Assembly (NCBI GenBank): GCA_027382625.1
Contig: JAJKFJ010021420.1
Location: forward strand, 62,001 to 126,000
DNA from: Tetmemena sp. SeJ-2015
Taxonomy: Eukaryota; Ciliophora; Spirotrichea; Sporadotrichida; Oxytrichidae
DNA: 64,000 nucleotides
Direction of reading: 5' to 3'
Numbering within the stretch: position 1 is the stretch's first letter; every line of letters starts with the position of its first letter. The translations under genes and the position numbers were made by a program. Positions 23,105 through 35,133 of the stretch are shown here, in pieces. The notes under the pieces were generated by a model. That model did not search any database and was not told the DNA's origin. It saw only the letters and a list, made by a program, of their open reading frames with translations.

Positions 23105-25404
23105 TCAAGACTCTAAGCATGAACCTTATTAGAATCTCTTTCTAGTTTTTGTTTCCTCTTCTGAGAGGAATCTTCGTTTACAGGCTTATCTTCGAGCAGC
23201 CTTCCCTTTGGACTTCTTGCGAGTAGACTTCTTCTTCCTTGGAGCTGAGGATCTTCTTTTTGAATTATTCTTCTATGGGAGGTTGAAAGGATCAGCGACT
23301 GCTACTTGAGTGTTGTTAAATCCATTCACTTATTCCTATTGCTCCTTCTATTCAAGAATCTGATCCTCCAAAAATAATCAATAACATAGGATAGTAAAAC
23401 TTTTTTATCCTCCAAGTTATTTCTAAGAGTGAAGTTGAAGACGTCATTCTTCTTTTGAAATGAATCGTACATGAGATTGTGGTTTTCGATGGCGAGCATC
23501 TGTGTTTTATTTTCAAGCATCTAGTTAAGATTCTTCTCCAACCTTATTGAGTTGAAATTGGAATCTCCCTAATACTAGCCAACGCTAAGAAGGTTTGTGC
23601 TCTAAGCTTTGTCCCTTGGCTGGAAATTCAACTTGTCGTCCTTCGGAATGACAGAGACGTCTGACTTGTTCTAATTCTCTTAAATAAAAAATGCATCCTT
23701 AAAAGTACATATTTCTCTTCTTTGATGAGACTCTTGAAATTTTTGCTATTGAGAGAGGGCTCTTAGCTCTTTTGCTTATCATATCGCTTTTATTTGGAGT
23801 CTAGAGGATCCTTTATTTCAAGTCGTACCAGTCGAATATCCCATCCAAGATAATTCCGTTTTTATCTGCAGCCTTGAGAAACAGACACTCGATATAGGTG
23901 TAATCTACATCGTTCCCGTTTTCCAAGTTCAAAACGTACTCCAGGACTTTTGAGAACTCTATAGGGAGGTCTTTGCAGAGTACTGTAGGTGGAATTGAAG
24001 AAAATAATAAGTATTTATAGCAAATAAGCCTTTTACAACATCAATCTCTGTAGTCTTCCTAGTTCTAGGCTCTTATACTTTGCCAAGGGAGAGTGCCTTT
24101 CGCCAGCTGCACGAGCACATACATCAAAGATTCGATGTCATCTTTTTTGTAGTACTCTAATAATAAATTAATTTCTAAGAATCGAATAAGTAAACTTACC
24201 TCCAGTTGCGAGATGGGCGTTAATTGAAGAATAAATTGGTGTGCCTGCCATTTTCCTAGATATCTATCCTTGCCCTGGATAGCCAAGTCCCATGGCTCCA
24301 AGTTTCTTTGTCAGGCCAAAGTCAATCAAGTACACTACGTTCTCTTTCTTCCCCAAGCCCATCATTACGTTTGCTGGCTTCAAGTCTCGATGCACGTATC
24401 CTAGTTCATGCATCAGCTTTAGTCTCTTAATCTGAAATAGGAATTTAGAATTTGGTAACTTAGAAAGTTTTGTAGTAGGCGGCATATTATGCTTTATAAT
24501 AAAATAGTTTGGTCTTAACTTTACTTACCAGCTGCAAAGCTATCATTATAGTATTTTTCAAACTGAATTTCTTGGATATCTGTTCTCGGATATCCTTCAA
24601 AGAGAAACCAAGTCTCTCCATCACTAGGGCGAAGCAATCCTTAGTCATTTCATAGTGATAGAGTACTGGAAATCCGATTGAGGCCCCTTTGTGTTGGATT
24701 TGTAGATATGGTCTGTGCCTCCCAAGTTTCCAGATTCCTTCATGATATCCCTCATAATCTGTACCTCTCTTTAAAACTTGACTTTGTGCTTTTTATTCTT
24801 GGCCATCTAAATCAAAAGATGAAATACTCGGCAAAAGAAACATGGATAGTTGTAAGCGAGCTCTAAGCCACTTAATTTCAACTGCTTAATTTTACATTCT
24901 CAGTTTTTATTGACGGCATCAAAGGTGTCATTCATTCACAAATGCAAGAGTAAATTTATTTCTTCTGCTTTTTCAATACTCCACAAATTTAAGAGCAAAT
25001 AGAAATGAAGATTGATTTTAATATTACTTCATTATTTAAAACTCTTTCTTTTATTTTATTAATCTTCACCACTTATTTTGTCTTTCATAAATCATTATTA
25101 TTTTTCATATTCCTTTTAAAACTTTATCTTATAATAAAGCTCAGAAGAGCTCATAAACTTAAATAAGTATTCTAAATTCATTTAAATGTGAAATTAGATT
25201 TACAAAGAAAGAGCAACTTCGTGTGTTTGCTGTACTTACAACTTTGATAGCAACTGGGGAGTCAAGTTAGATGTCTTTTCCCAGATAAACCATGCCATGA
25301 GCACCTTGTCCAGCCTGCTTTTTTAGTTTATATCGCTTTCCAATAATTTCCCCAGATAGATCTTGCAGCTCCTCATCTGGCTTTTTCCTAACTTAACTTT
25401 GCAT
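23105..25404 (-). CDS. Casein kinase 1-like Ser/Thr protein kinase
   Basis: Starts [16 protein letters not shown]. The glycine loop [15 protein letters not shown] and VAIK lysine are followed by intron 24807-25239, EVQIMRDI...[37 protein letters not shown], intron 24432-24538, the catalytic loop [21 protein letters not shown] (DFG), the activation segment [15 protein letters not shown], intron 24157-24199, and [20 protein letters not shown], a CK1 hallmark. A basic C-terminal tail ([19 protein letters not shown]) ends at TGA 23105-23107. Four IESs were resolved, including an 11-bp one inside the N-lobe. The tail frame near 23200 is uncertain by one base. The 433-nt first intron is unusually long here and may itself hold an IES. 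Confidence 0.85.
23372..23415 (-). other. IES in CK1-like gene (44 bp, pointer TTGGAGGAT)
   Basis: Nine-base repeat (ATCCTCCAA on the + strand at 23363-23371 and 23407-23415), the longest pointer of a contiguous IES in the window. Excision gives RNNLEDQILEQKEQ. Confidence 0.85.
23679..23721 (-). other. IES in CK1-like gene (43 bp, pointer AGAA)
   Basis: Excision joins VSSK to [14 protein letters not shown] in the long downstream frame. A longer AAGAGAA repeat nearby gives the wrong frame. Confidence 0.6.
23985..24047 (-). other. IES in CK1-like gene (63 bp, pointer AG)
   Basis: Carries in-frame TGA. Excision gives [20 protein letters not shown]. No GT..AG boundary fits. Confidence 0.65.
24693..24703 (-). 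other. IES in CK1-like gene (11 bp, pointer ACAAA)
   Basis: TTTGT on the + strand at 24688-24692 and 24699-24703. Removal restores [11 protein letters not shown], matching the CK1 pattern YK.L.GG.GIP. Confidence 0.8.
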
Positions 25405-25583
25405 TATATTTATTTATAATATTGCTCAAGCATTATAAATAATTGAGAGGTTCTCAAGTATTTTTATTTTGGGGGGATATTAATCTGAGGTTATATATTT
25501 GTAATTGCTTTAATTGCGCCTCCTTTAAATAATAATAATACTTATTTCTCTACGGAGACAGAGTTAGTTCAAACGAGAGTGAC

Positions 25584-27181
25584 ATGTTCCCATAAATAAG
25601 AAAATCAATCGACTATATTTCTTCGAAACTCATTCTATTGCTTTTTCGTACTAGATTCAAGAAGACAAAAAAGATTACTATTAAATACTTATCAGAACTG
25701 ACAGGTCTCAGAATAGATTGAACTTTAAAGATGGAGGAGGGATAGGTGGTGTAGGCGGAGGTTGTATTTCTAACTCAATATTTAAGACTGTTTCCTAAAC
25801 GCATAAGAACTCTCATAATCAGTCTCTCGTGCTCATTCCCAGTAAAATTAGTGAGTAGAGTTCATAGGGACTCAGTATTGATACCACCAAAAATTCTTTA
25901 CAAGTCGTCTCTAAGCCATAGTCCTCTATCGTCAGTTAAAGGTCACAAAAGAAAAACAAGAGAAGCAGTTTCTTGTAAACCAAAATGAAATTTCTCACCT
26001 TTAGTTTTAATTAATCTTAAGGAGTTTAGACTGATAGACATGACTAGCCATTTTTCCCTTTTAAAGCAACAGCGCCAATTGAACAAGAAGATAAAGTAAA
26101 CCTCACAAGTGAAGCTTACTTAACTGCAAAAGAGAGCTATGGATATGATAAGTTTAGAGAATAGCCAAGTAAGAATACTGTAGAACCATTTTAACAAGAG
26201 AGATCTCCAACCTCTCAGATCAAAGCAAATTAACTTTAGGAGTTTCTCATGAAGAAAAGTGGATTCAGATTGAAGAGCTCCGCTCTAAGGCTTGACTAAG
26301 AGGCTCTCAAAAATTACTGTCACCAAAGTTCGCGATTATCAATTAGTCATAAGTAGAATTAGTCTACGAAGGGTAGTTCAAGATCGAGGCAGATAGTTTT
26401 CAGAAGAACGAATGCTGATAATTCAGAAACCAACAGAAGCTTAGTAAATATAGATGACTCTTTTACCAATAGCGTGAATTAAAGAGCGAGGGCATTTAAG
26501 AGATCCCCTTAGACAAATCTAACTTAAGTTAACTCGCCTCCAAACATTGGGCCAAATTTATCATTTGTGGACTTCTCGTCGAGCATATTTGACCCTGGTG
26601 ATGACTCGATACTGAATTCTTAGAGCAAGTGTGAAAACAGCACTAGATTCCACAGAAAGAAAGCTTTGCTAAATCTTGAAAAGAGCGACACCTAGAAGAA
26701 AAACCTAATGAGGCTTTTGAATATTAACTCAAAGAGCAAATTCTTGGACTAGTTGAACTTTAAAACGAGAGATCCTAATACTGATTTGCAAAACAGAAGC
26801 TATATAAACTTGGCTGATAGCAGTCTCACTCAACTTCCTGAAGTCAAAAGGATCTGGATGCAAGAAGAATAGAGGAAAAGAAACTAGCAGCCCTCTCACC
26901 AGAGAAATCAATTTATGCCTGCTTCTGATTCTAACAGACTGTAAATGATACGAAAACTAAAGCAAAATTGTTAAGTTTATACCAATAGAAATGAAGGGAG
27001 CAGTTCTTAGAGCCCTGATAAGAAAACTGCAAAAGAATCAAAGGATGAATAATTCATAAAGTTCTTGATAAGCGAAAACTAGCTAAGTGGAGCTGAAGGC
27101 CTTCAAGAAACTCCTGCTTCAATTTTTAGGAACAAAAAGTTGGTTTCAAATCTCTTGAACACAAGCTAAAGCCCTAATTGA
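25584..27181 (+). CDS. Ser-rich hypothetical protein
   Basis: Long frame from about 25706 (SQNRLNFKDGGGIGGVGGG) to TGA 27179-27181, with UAR as Gln throughout. Low-complexity, Ser/Asn/Lys-rich, with phosphosite-like stretches. The nearest upstream ATG (25584, MFPQIRKSIDY) is in another frame, so an IES or intron lies between 25600 and 25705, not resolved. No domain recognised. Confidence 0.5.
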
Positions 27182-27374
27182 TGATTTAGTGATTTAGGCT
27201 CTTAAAAGGAATAGAAATAAAAGAAAAGATTTATGATCATCAATCATTTGTTATTCTATTGCTTCTATAGATACTTTTATTTTAATCTATCCTTTACTTG
27301 ATTAGATGATTACCCAATATTGACGTTGCTAAAACTCTTCCCTAACTTCTCTTGCTACTTAATTTGCTAATCGT

Positions 27375-29753
27375 TCATTCCCGAGATTAAGTTCGAGCTT
27401 TACTTATTATTTATGGCACATTTTCTTCTCTTGCGCTTATCAATTTTTAGTTGGTTATTGATGAAATAATTGGAGATTAAGGAGCTTATTTTCCTCTATG
27501 TTGATTGTTTAGATGAGTTTAATTTGAACCTTTGGCTCTTTGACGCTCAAGAGAAGTCAAATTTGTTTATGCCTAGGATCTGCTTTGACTAGAAACTGCA
27601 CTTAATTTTAATGGTTCAAATTCCTTGTTTGATATTCCCAGCTTGTACATTTTATTTGGTGAAGCATTATCTCTAAGTTTCTCTGGTGATATAGTTCTGT
27701 CTCTTTTTGTTTGAGGTACGTTAATGGAAATGGCATCTTATGTGTTCTTAATAGGAGATTAGGCTTGCTAGTTAAAGCTTGTCTTCTCATAGTTGAACTT
27801 TGGCTATCTAGACTATTGCCTTGAAGAAGTTTTAGGCTTGAATGTTAAGTCTTAAACCTTGAGGGGCTATTGATTGCTATTCTGAAGCTCTCTCACTTCA
27901 AATAGCACAATATCTTGACTCTGTAAGCTTTTCTTAGTCCTATCGATTCTAATGTCTCTAATTTCCTCGATTCTTGGATTCTAAATTTTATATTCATCTA
28001 CGACTTCTTGAAGCCCAGTATTTACTTGGCCTTTCTGGCTCTTTTAAATCAGATTCTTTAAGGTCTGCTTTTAGCCCTTAGGTTTGCTGCTACTAGTTTA
28101 CTGAACATTTCTTATTGGGCTTGGAGACTACTTGAGTTTTTTCAATTCTTCACTGATGTCAAAATCCTTGCCAGCTAATTTGACTAGGCAATTTTCGTGT
28201 CTCGTGGCTTACTTACTTTGGGATTAAGTGAAAGAGTTGTCATTCTTATTTCTGCCTTGATATCCACTTGTATTTGGACTCTTGTAAACCATATTCTCCT
28301 TGCTTTTTTAAGCTTGGGAAACAAATCTTCCTTCTCTTGATCTCTAGGGCTAACTCTCTTTAGATTTTAATTAAAAGTTCTATTGTGGTAGTATTTTAGG
28401 CTTCAAGGCTTGGCTGCTATTCTCTATCATAGACTTGTCCTCAGAATGAATAAAGCTCTTTTGAGCCCCTAAAAGGAAATTTAAAGAAGTGAAATTTTTG
28501 TATTGGTCATCTAATTCCTTCATCTAAACCACATCATGCTTGCTCACACTTCTACTTCTCTTTTCTTAATTCCAGCCACTGTATTCTTCTTATTAGGATG
28601 CATTTTTATAGGAAGGCTGTGAGTGAAATACTGGCAGGTCATTAACTTCTAATTTTTGTATCAGCTTTATCAAATCTAGACAAGTTCGCATGAGAGAGGT
28701 GATGAGCATTCCGTACTCCTCTTCTTGAATCATCATTCCAAGTCTGCTCTCTAACTTTTGTCTAAGGATTTCTTTGACCTCTGAATTCTTTAATAGCCTA
28801 CTCTCTATGAGTATGTCGTCAAATATGATCTGCAAGTCACTCTTGTTAACATGGAATTATAGCAGTAATTAATGATTATAAATGAATTTTTCATCTTGAG
28901 GCCGTGCTCTTTTGTTATAGTCATTCTATCTGTGCTTTTCATTTTACTGTACATACTCAGAGAACTGCAAGGTTAATCTTTTTGAGCTCAAGTTGTAGAT
29001 GATTATTTTGGTAAGCTATGTTTTCAAAGTACTGCTTCTGTGTCTGCATTTACTCTTGTGCGATATGCAACGTATCCTTCATCAAAAGCTGCTACTTCAG
29101 CAACTCACAGTCTTCTTGCTTTCTCTTGAGTTCTATCTCAAGACCTTGAAGCTTATCAAACTTTGAATTCATAGACAAAAATTAAGTGTGAGAGTGTATA
29201 AGTAGATATAGAGGCTTAGAGGTCATCTGCTAGTGTCTGCTAAGAGATGAGTAACTCTTCCTTCTCTTATTCAAGGGCCTCGATGATTTCAAATAGCTAC
29301 TGATTTTGTTCGTGCACTTGCTTGATTTACTCCTATACAAGAGAATATTTGTTACAAGATTTATTCTTTATTTTAAAGTACCTACCTCTCTCGTCTTCAA
29401 GTCAATCTATTGCATCTTTATCGTTTCATAAGAAAGCCCCATGAACTTAAAAAATTAATTCAACTTAAAACTCATCAAGAGAGCTCACAACTTCTAAGGT
29501 TCTCTAAATTGGAAATTAAGCCCAAGTGATTTACTTTAGTGAGTGTATTAGAATCCGAGCCTTTGTTCGCTAGAGCTATCAACTCTCTAAGTTATTCCCT
29601 TCTTAGCTGCAGCTCATCTTGAATGCTGTTTACGAGTGACTCTTTGGATCTATACTCATAATCGTCTGGCTTGAACTTGACACTCGATCTCGCTTTATCC
29701 TCTGTCTCTGGAGATCTAAGATAGGAAGCTGATTCGTTCGTGTGGTAGTTCAT
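27375..29753 (-). CDS. Coiled-coil protein with basic low-complexity tail
   Basis: Starts MNYHTNESASYLRS. Coiled-coil heptads are clear in KFDKLQGLEIELKRKQEDCE, LLKQQLLMKDTLHIAQEQMQ, EQIKQVHEQNQQLFEII and RQKLESRLGMMIQEEEYG. The C-terminal third is Ser/Gln/Lys-rich (KVQDLTFKPKTSSRQQSR) and ends at TGA 27375-27377. Several frame changes with AT-rich gaps (near 29450, 28950 and 28860) indicate unresolved IESs or introns. Possibly cytoskeletal or centriolar, by composition only. Confidence 0.5.
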
Positions 29754-29775
29754 AATTTGTTTAGTAGTCAAGTTT

Positions 29776-30372
29776 TCAAATTAAATAAAGTGATGAAATT
29801 AGCAGATCAATCCTTATTTATTCAAATTAGGTGGGGTCCTAACGAATAAATTGCTATCTCTCCCTTGAAACGCTTTAAGAAGAGAACAAGTTAAAAAGTA
29901 TTGATTCTTTGACTATGATTGCTGGCATAGCTGTCTCTCTTGTCTTAACTAAGGTTGAGAGGGTCTGGTCTTCTGAGTGGACATCATTCTTGGTTTGGAT
30001 TCTTGAGTCTTGAGAGGCTTGACTCACCATAAAAGCAACCGAGTCTTCTTACTTTTCTTCCTCTTGAATGAAAGACATGCTTGTTTCTGTAGCTAGAATT
30101 TTCTTACCCTAAAGACCAATTACTAATCTCGAAAAATGCTTACCAAGAGAATATCTTTGAAAGTGGTCTCGATCCTAGTGCATCTTATCCTAGCTCTGAT
30201 TGATATCTACTCTATCACTTCTATTGAAATCAGAGGTTCTCTAGATAAACTATCATACAATATATTCTAAATTTATAGTTATTAACTTATAAATATTGTT
30301 TAGAATCATGATGGCTTGAGTGATAGACTGAGTTTCTCCTGCTGTCGATGTAATTTTGTTATCGTTAATCCA
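29776..30372 (-). CDS. Hypothetical protein
   Basis: Probable start MDQRQQNYIDSRRNSVYHSS. After an unresolved interruption (about 30245-30300) the frame continues DRVDINQSQDKMHQDRDHFQ, then a likely 32-nt GT..AG intron, and QEEEKQEDSVAFMVSQ, ending at TGA 29776-29778. No family recognised. Confidence 0.4.
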
Positions 30373-30676
30373 TTAGAGTAAATCAAATTTAAACTTTAAA
30401 ATAAAATTAAACATAAATTAATCTACAATTCAATTTAACTATACAGCCAGGTAATTAAGCAATCATCAATTAGGATGCAGATTTATTCTTTATTTATCAA
30501 TTAAATTATTTGAGTGTCAGTTCCGATGATTGTGGGTGATTTCTGATTCCGAGTACTGGGGAGTGAAGAAATTTATTAGCTTCTGAGTATGCTGATAAGA
30601 TTAATTTGCTATTAAATAGGAGTACCACCACCATGTGGAGAGGGACTTTTCCTCAGCCTAATAGGCCTCTATTACC

Positions 30677-31590
30677 TCACGCTCTGATCCCCATTGTTTA
30701 GACAATTAAGGCCTTTCTTTTTGCTTGAACAATCTATTTAAACGACATTTAAAAATAAGGTAGATCTTTGAGGTAGGTGACATACTTGTCGAAATAATTT
30801 TCATCATAATCGTAGCTCCCCAGCAAATGAGAATTCTATTCGCATTTTAAAGAGCTGAAGTTTAAAGTTGCTTGCTGCTGATGAACAGATTCTTAAGTGT
30901 TTTTTTAATTAAGGGGTGGCTTTATACCAACAGAATCACTACCTATTTTTAGTTCTCTTTTCTCTGGACTCTAAGAATTGCGATTAATGTGCATGTACTG
31001 CATTTCTTTTAAACTTAAAAAGAAAGCAAAAAAAAATGTCAATATACTTTCATAAGTTAGTTTACTTCTTTTTTAATAATATTTCATTTACTAAACAATT
31101 AATATAGCATTTCTTTTTGCTACTTAGGCCTAGGTTATTGATTCTCCTTTGACCACTGAGAGCAAGCTGTTGAGCTTCTTCAGTCTGAGTTGGAGATTAA
31201 GTTTCTTGTTTGCAAAATTGGTCTGAGCAGAATTGATCTGGCCTGGCTGGAAAGTTTAAGGCTACTACTACTATTTTGTATTCCTACTTATTAGATTGCT
31301 CACCCCTAGCTACTTTTCAAGAGTTTATTTAGTCCCACTGCAGGCCACCTCTGCTTCCGACTACTGCTCGCTGTACATAGAGCTTATACTCTGGTTCACT
31401 AAAGTTCTGAGAGTGGAAGGGAGAAAAAATTTAGTAAGGATTTATATTTTATGTAAGGGAGCTAGACTTTTAATTTTTGATTAAGCATGTGGTCGTAACG
31501 AGAGGGACTGGGAGTTTTGGTGTTATAGTAAGCCGCCTACTAAGGAGTTATAGCCTTGAGAGCTAAGTGTCCATTACCGGAAGTCGTCAT
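30677..31590 (-). CDS. Hypothetical protein
   Basis: Starts MTTSGNGHLALKAITPQQ. Coding-like blocks ALITP..TKTPSPSRYDHMLNQ, FQPGQINSAQTNFANKKLNL and MHINRNSQSPEKRELKIGSD are split by AT-rich segments, including a likely intron ending just before 31010. Blocks lie in different frames; the last (ENYFDKYVTYLKDLPYF) runs to TGA 30677-30679. No family recognised. Confidence 0.4.
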
Positions 31591-31824
31591 TTTTGGATAA
31601 GTTATTAACTCTTGCTCTACACAATACAAGTAAATTTTAACTTTATTCTTTCAAGTTAATTCTTTATTCTCTATTCTTGTAATTATAATTAAGGAACTAA
31701 TTCTTTAATTACTCTCTCAAGATAAACTAATTTATTTCACTCCCGAGAAGCAACTTCTTATAGGAAGCGTCGAAATAATTGCAAATAGAATAACTTAATC
31801 CAAGATTAAATATTCGCTGAGTCG

Positions 31825-31920
31825 CTTTGGGGGTTGGGAGAGAGTGTATTTTTGGTACACTAGCACCACCATAAATCTTCGAAAAGTCCTCCGACTCAAT
31901 TCCAGACTTAACCCAAAAGC
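31825..31920 (+). ncRNA. Candidate structured RNA, copy 1
   Basis: Shares ordered blocks with 32244-32350: GAGAGTGTA, AGCACCACCA, CTTCGAA and ATTCCAGACTTAA, plus CCAAAAGC. GGGTT near the 5' end can pair with AACCC near the 3' end. An inner hairpin AGTGTA/TACACT is perfect. Known RNA family not recognised; strand inferred from the pairing layout only. Confidence 0.35.
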
Positions 31921-32243
31921 TTAAAATTAATCACCAGCCGCTCCAATCTCTTAAAATTTAATCGACCACTTTTTAATTAAAGGTGGCAGCCACCTCGACT
32001 TAGAATAATTAATTCAAGATTAATTCCTAAAACATTCTAAACACAAAGATGGAGTTGACTTTCACTTCCTTCCAGACTTCCTCTTATTTTTCCTATTCAT
32101 TAACAAGTCTCGATTCGTTCTTCATTTAGATTTCTACAATCTACCTAATTCACGACATTCGTCTCCTATTAGCACCAAGGTAAAAAATTCAATAAGTAGA
32201 TAGTGTGTGTGATATTTTACTACAGATAAAAAGCAGCAAAAGA

Positions 32244-32350
32244 TTTGGGCTTGGAGAGAGTGTAGCTGGAAACATCTCAAGCACCACCAATAAAACTTCG
32301 AAGAAGAATCTTCTCCCGAGGACTCTAGATTCCAGACTTAAGCCAAAAGC
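32244..32350 (+). ncRNA. Candidate structured RNA, copy 2
   Basis: Second copy of the element at 31825. The terminal pairing becomes GGCTT/AAGCC, a compensatory change relative to copy 1. Inner hairpin GAGA..TCTC with TGT/ACA. Not coding in any conserved frame. Confidence 0.35.
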
Positions 32351-32514
32351 ACAAAATATCAAGGGTTTTTGAGATGAGAGATATATCAGTTTATAAGATT
32401 ATGTATTATTTTTATTTACTCTAAGTTTATAATAATCATGATCACAATTTTAAATTCAGGATTTGTAATAAAGGAGAAGTTATAAAATTGCAGTGATTTA
32501 AAATAGTAGTAGTA

Positions 32515-35090
32515 ATGAGCGAAGCTGATTTAAGAGAGAAAATAAGGCACTATGACCACAAAGAGAGGGACCTCCAAGAAAGGGAACGACTTTTCGAAAT
32601 CAGGATATAGGAACAGCAAAATACCTTTCTTGCCGATAAGGCTAAAACAGAAAGCGAGTTAGAACAAAAGAGACTTGAGTATGAAGCTATAATCGAGAAA
32701 GCTGTAAGGAAAAAGTTATGAATGCTCTTGTGCTCTCATTTATTTTGCATAGTCCCATTATTATAAAACCTAATAATTAAGGGAATTAAGGGCCCCGGCA
32801 TAAATAAGATAGGCCGTGACGTCAATGATATTGCTGTGACTCACTTATCTGACGCACACAAACCTACCAGCCGAATAGGGATATTAAACACGTGCCACCA
32901 ACCTCACATTCTGAGGCCCCGGCTTCTACAGACCATCCAAAAAACCTAAAAGGAGAAAAAAAAATCCGGTAGCTTCGGACCGAGACAAGGGTTTGTGAGA
33001 GAGTTATGGCTATAGTTGTATTATTTTTATTGACCCGAAATTTTTCCATGATCTTATCCCATTAGCATTCAGGATTTTAAAAGAGGAGAAGTTAAAAATT
33101 GCGATTTGTATATTAAAAAGGGGTTTTAAGAGAGAAATGGGACAACCACGGGGCTCCAAGAAGGGGCTTTTCGCAGGATTTAAAAAACCCTTGCCTCATT
33201 TGAAAGCAGCTAGAACACCAAGAACTTGATTAACTAAACGAGAAAGCCCTTAAGGAAAAAGTTAGATGCTCTGTGCTCCTCATTTAAATTTTCTAATTCA
33301 ATCATTATAAAAACCTAATATCCACTCTAGGTAATCAGAGAGAAGGAAGCTGAAAAGGCAATTAAAAAGACAAATGCACAGATTGAAGCTATGAAAGTGG
33401 AAAGGGATAATGATAATCAGAAAATGCAGACTGAGTTCCAAAATACACTAAGAGAGAAGGAGGAATAAATAAACCAAATGAGGGAATAAATAAATGGATT
33501 CTAATAACTGATTGAAAGCGATAAAGAAAGAGACTCTTAGAATAAGCAAGAGATTGAGAGACTATAATTACGAATGCAAGAGCAAGATCATAAATTATTG
33601 GAATTATCAACTTCTAACTCCAAATAAATAGAAAGCCTCAAAGATCAACTGGATTCCCTTATTGTACAAAACCAAGCGCTTTAAAAAGAAATAAGCGAGA
33701 ATAATAAGAAGGTAGAACAAATATAAAAGCAAGAAAGAGAGGTAGAATGCTTAATCATTCCTTCAAATCTCCTCAGCTAAGTTAGAGACACAGATAATTA
33801 ACAGCAGCAGTAGCAGCAATCCTTACCAAAAGTAGCCTTCACTGACTAGAAATACCAGATTCTGAAGAAAAAGTTAAAAAAGTAAAAAGAGTAAAACTAA
33901 ATGAACGAGACCAAATTAAATGAACTTACTCTCAAGTTGGAGGAAGCGAATAAGCTTCTAGCCTTAAAGAATTCAGATTTTAATAAGAATGAAAATAAGG
34001 TGAGGGAGCTAGAAGTGTCTTTATCTAAAGCTAGCTCTAATCTGAAGAGTATCACTAATTAACTAAGCTTAGTGAACTCTGAAAAAGATTAGATGGACTC
34101 TACTCTCAAAGCTACATCAACTGAAAAGACTCAGATGCAGTAAGACTTAGAGAGTTTGATATCTTATAAGCAAGAAATAGAGCAAGAATGTGATTAGATG
34201 AAGTAAAAGCTAGATCAGAAACGAGCCAAAGTTTAGTATCTGCAGGAAACCTTAGATTTCAGAGAACAAGAACTAGAAAAGAAGGAGTTGGTGCTTAGAA
34301 AGATAAGCTAAAGTGCAGAGGATTCTCAAAGATAGTTGAAACAGGCAAGTTTAAAGCTTCGATAAATAGAGCAAACTAAACTTAAAGACTTGTAACGCAA
34401 GATTCAACAGCAGGAATAAACTATTGCAGATCTAGGATAGAAGCTTAGGCTGTATCAAGAACTTATACTTCTATTTTTAAGGGGAAGATGCAGGAGCGAC
34501 TACAAGCAAAAGACACTCTAAGCTGCGTAATGAGCCTAAGTTCCTAACAAAGAAGGGAGTATTTGGAATTAAGGAGGCAGAAGAGGATTTGGAGAGTACA
34601 GCTACTAAGCTCAGAGATAAAATCCTTTCTTAAGTCAACAGCATAGATGATCTGCGTTCTGCATATGGCGAGCGAAATAAGTTGCTTCCAGATATAAATT
34701 AAGGAAAACAGATGAAGAGTCACGCATCAATCCATAGCTCAATTGAGAGAACTGCTTCAGTTAAGAGAGGTGCAGCCTCACATCAGCCGACTTATTAAGA
34801 CTAGTATGATTAGCAAGTTGACTCTTTTGTTTCGAAGCTCAAAGATCCAACTTTTAAAAATAATTCTGTCGGTATGCAAGGAGTGTTCGGAGGATCATCT
34901 TCCGCTTATCTTTCTCTTGAACAATTCTAATGTAAGTTCTTTGTGAGAGAGCTAAATTTTTTAGAAAGCTAAAAACTAGAATCTTTGTTGGGAAGAGAAG
35001 GTATAAGCAGCAGAGATTCTAAAATCAGAAGACTAATCGATGGTATCGAGACTCAAGATAAAGTCTTATAGCTGGTTGTATTAACCTCAG
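32515..35090 (+). CDS. Long coiled-coil protein
   Basis: Starts MSEADLREKIRHYDHKERDL with dense heptads (KTESELEQKRLEYEAIIEKA, EAEKAIKKTNAQIEAMKVER, LEEANKLLALKNSDF, KQKLDQKRAKVQYLQETLDF). A 627-bp insertion (32704-33330) separates the first 63 codons from the rest; removal is frame-neutral and joins EKAV to IREKEAEKA. A second interruption lies near 34445-34490, after which KLRNEPKFLTKKGVFGIKEA continues. The end is uncertain because no TGA is met in that frame before the convergent neighbour. Likely structural; no family recognised. Confidence 0.55.
32704..33330 (+). other. 627-bp insertion (IES or intron) containing a decayed copy of the first coding segment
   Basis: Bounded by GTAA at 32704-32707 and 33331-33334. 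The same cut also satisfies GT..AG. About 33010-33325 resembles 32391-32790 (upstream DNA, coding start and flank) but with many indels and substitutions, so it cannot encode the protein. Confidence 0.6.
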
Positions 35091-35133
35091 ATTAAAATTT
35101 ATTTCTTCAAATCAATTTAAGGAAATTTTCTTT

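Larger units (their letters stand above)
31591..32390. other. Non-coding AT-rich stretch holding two related ~100-bp elements
   Basis: No conserved reading frame. A short open stretch starts at 32050 (MELTFTSFQTSSYF) without support. The main content is the pair of repeats listed separately. Confidence 0.4.
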
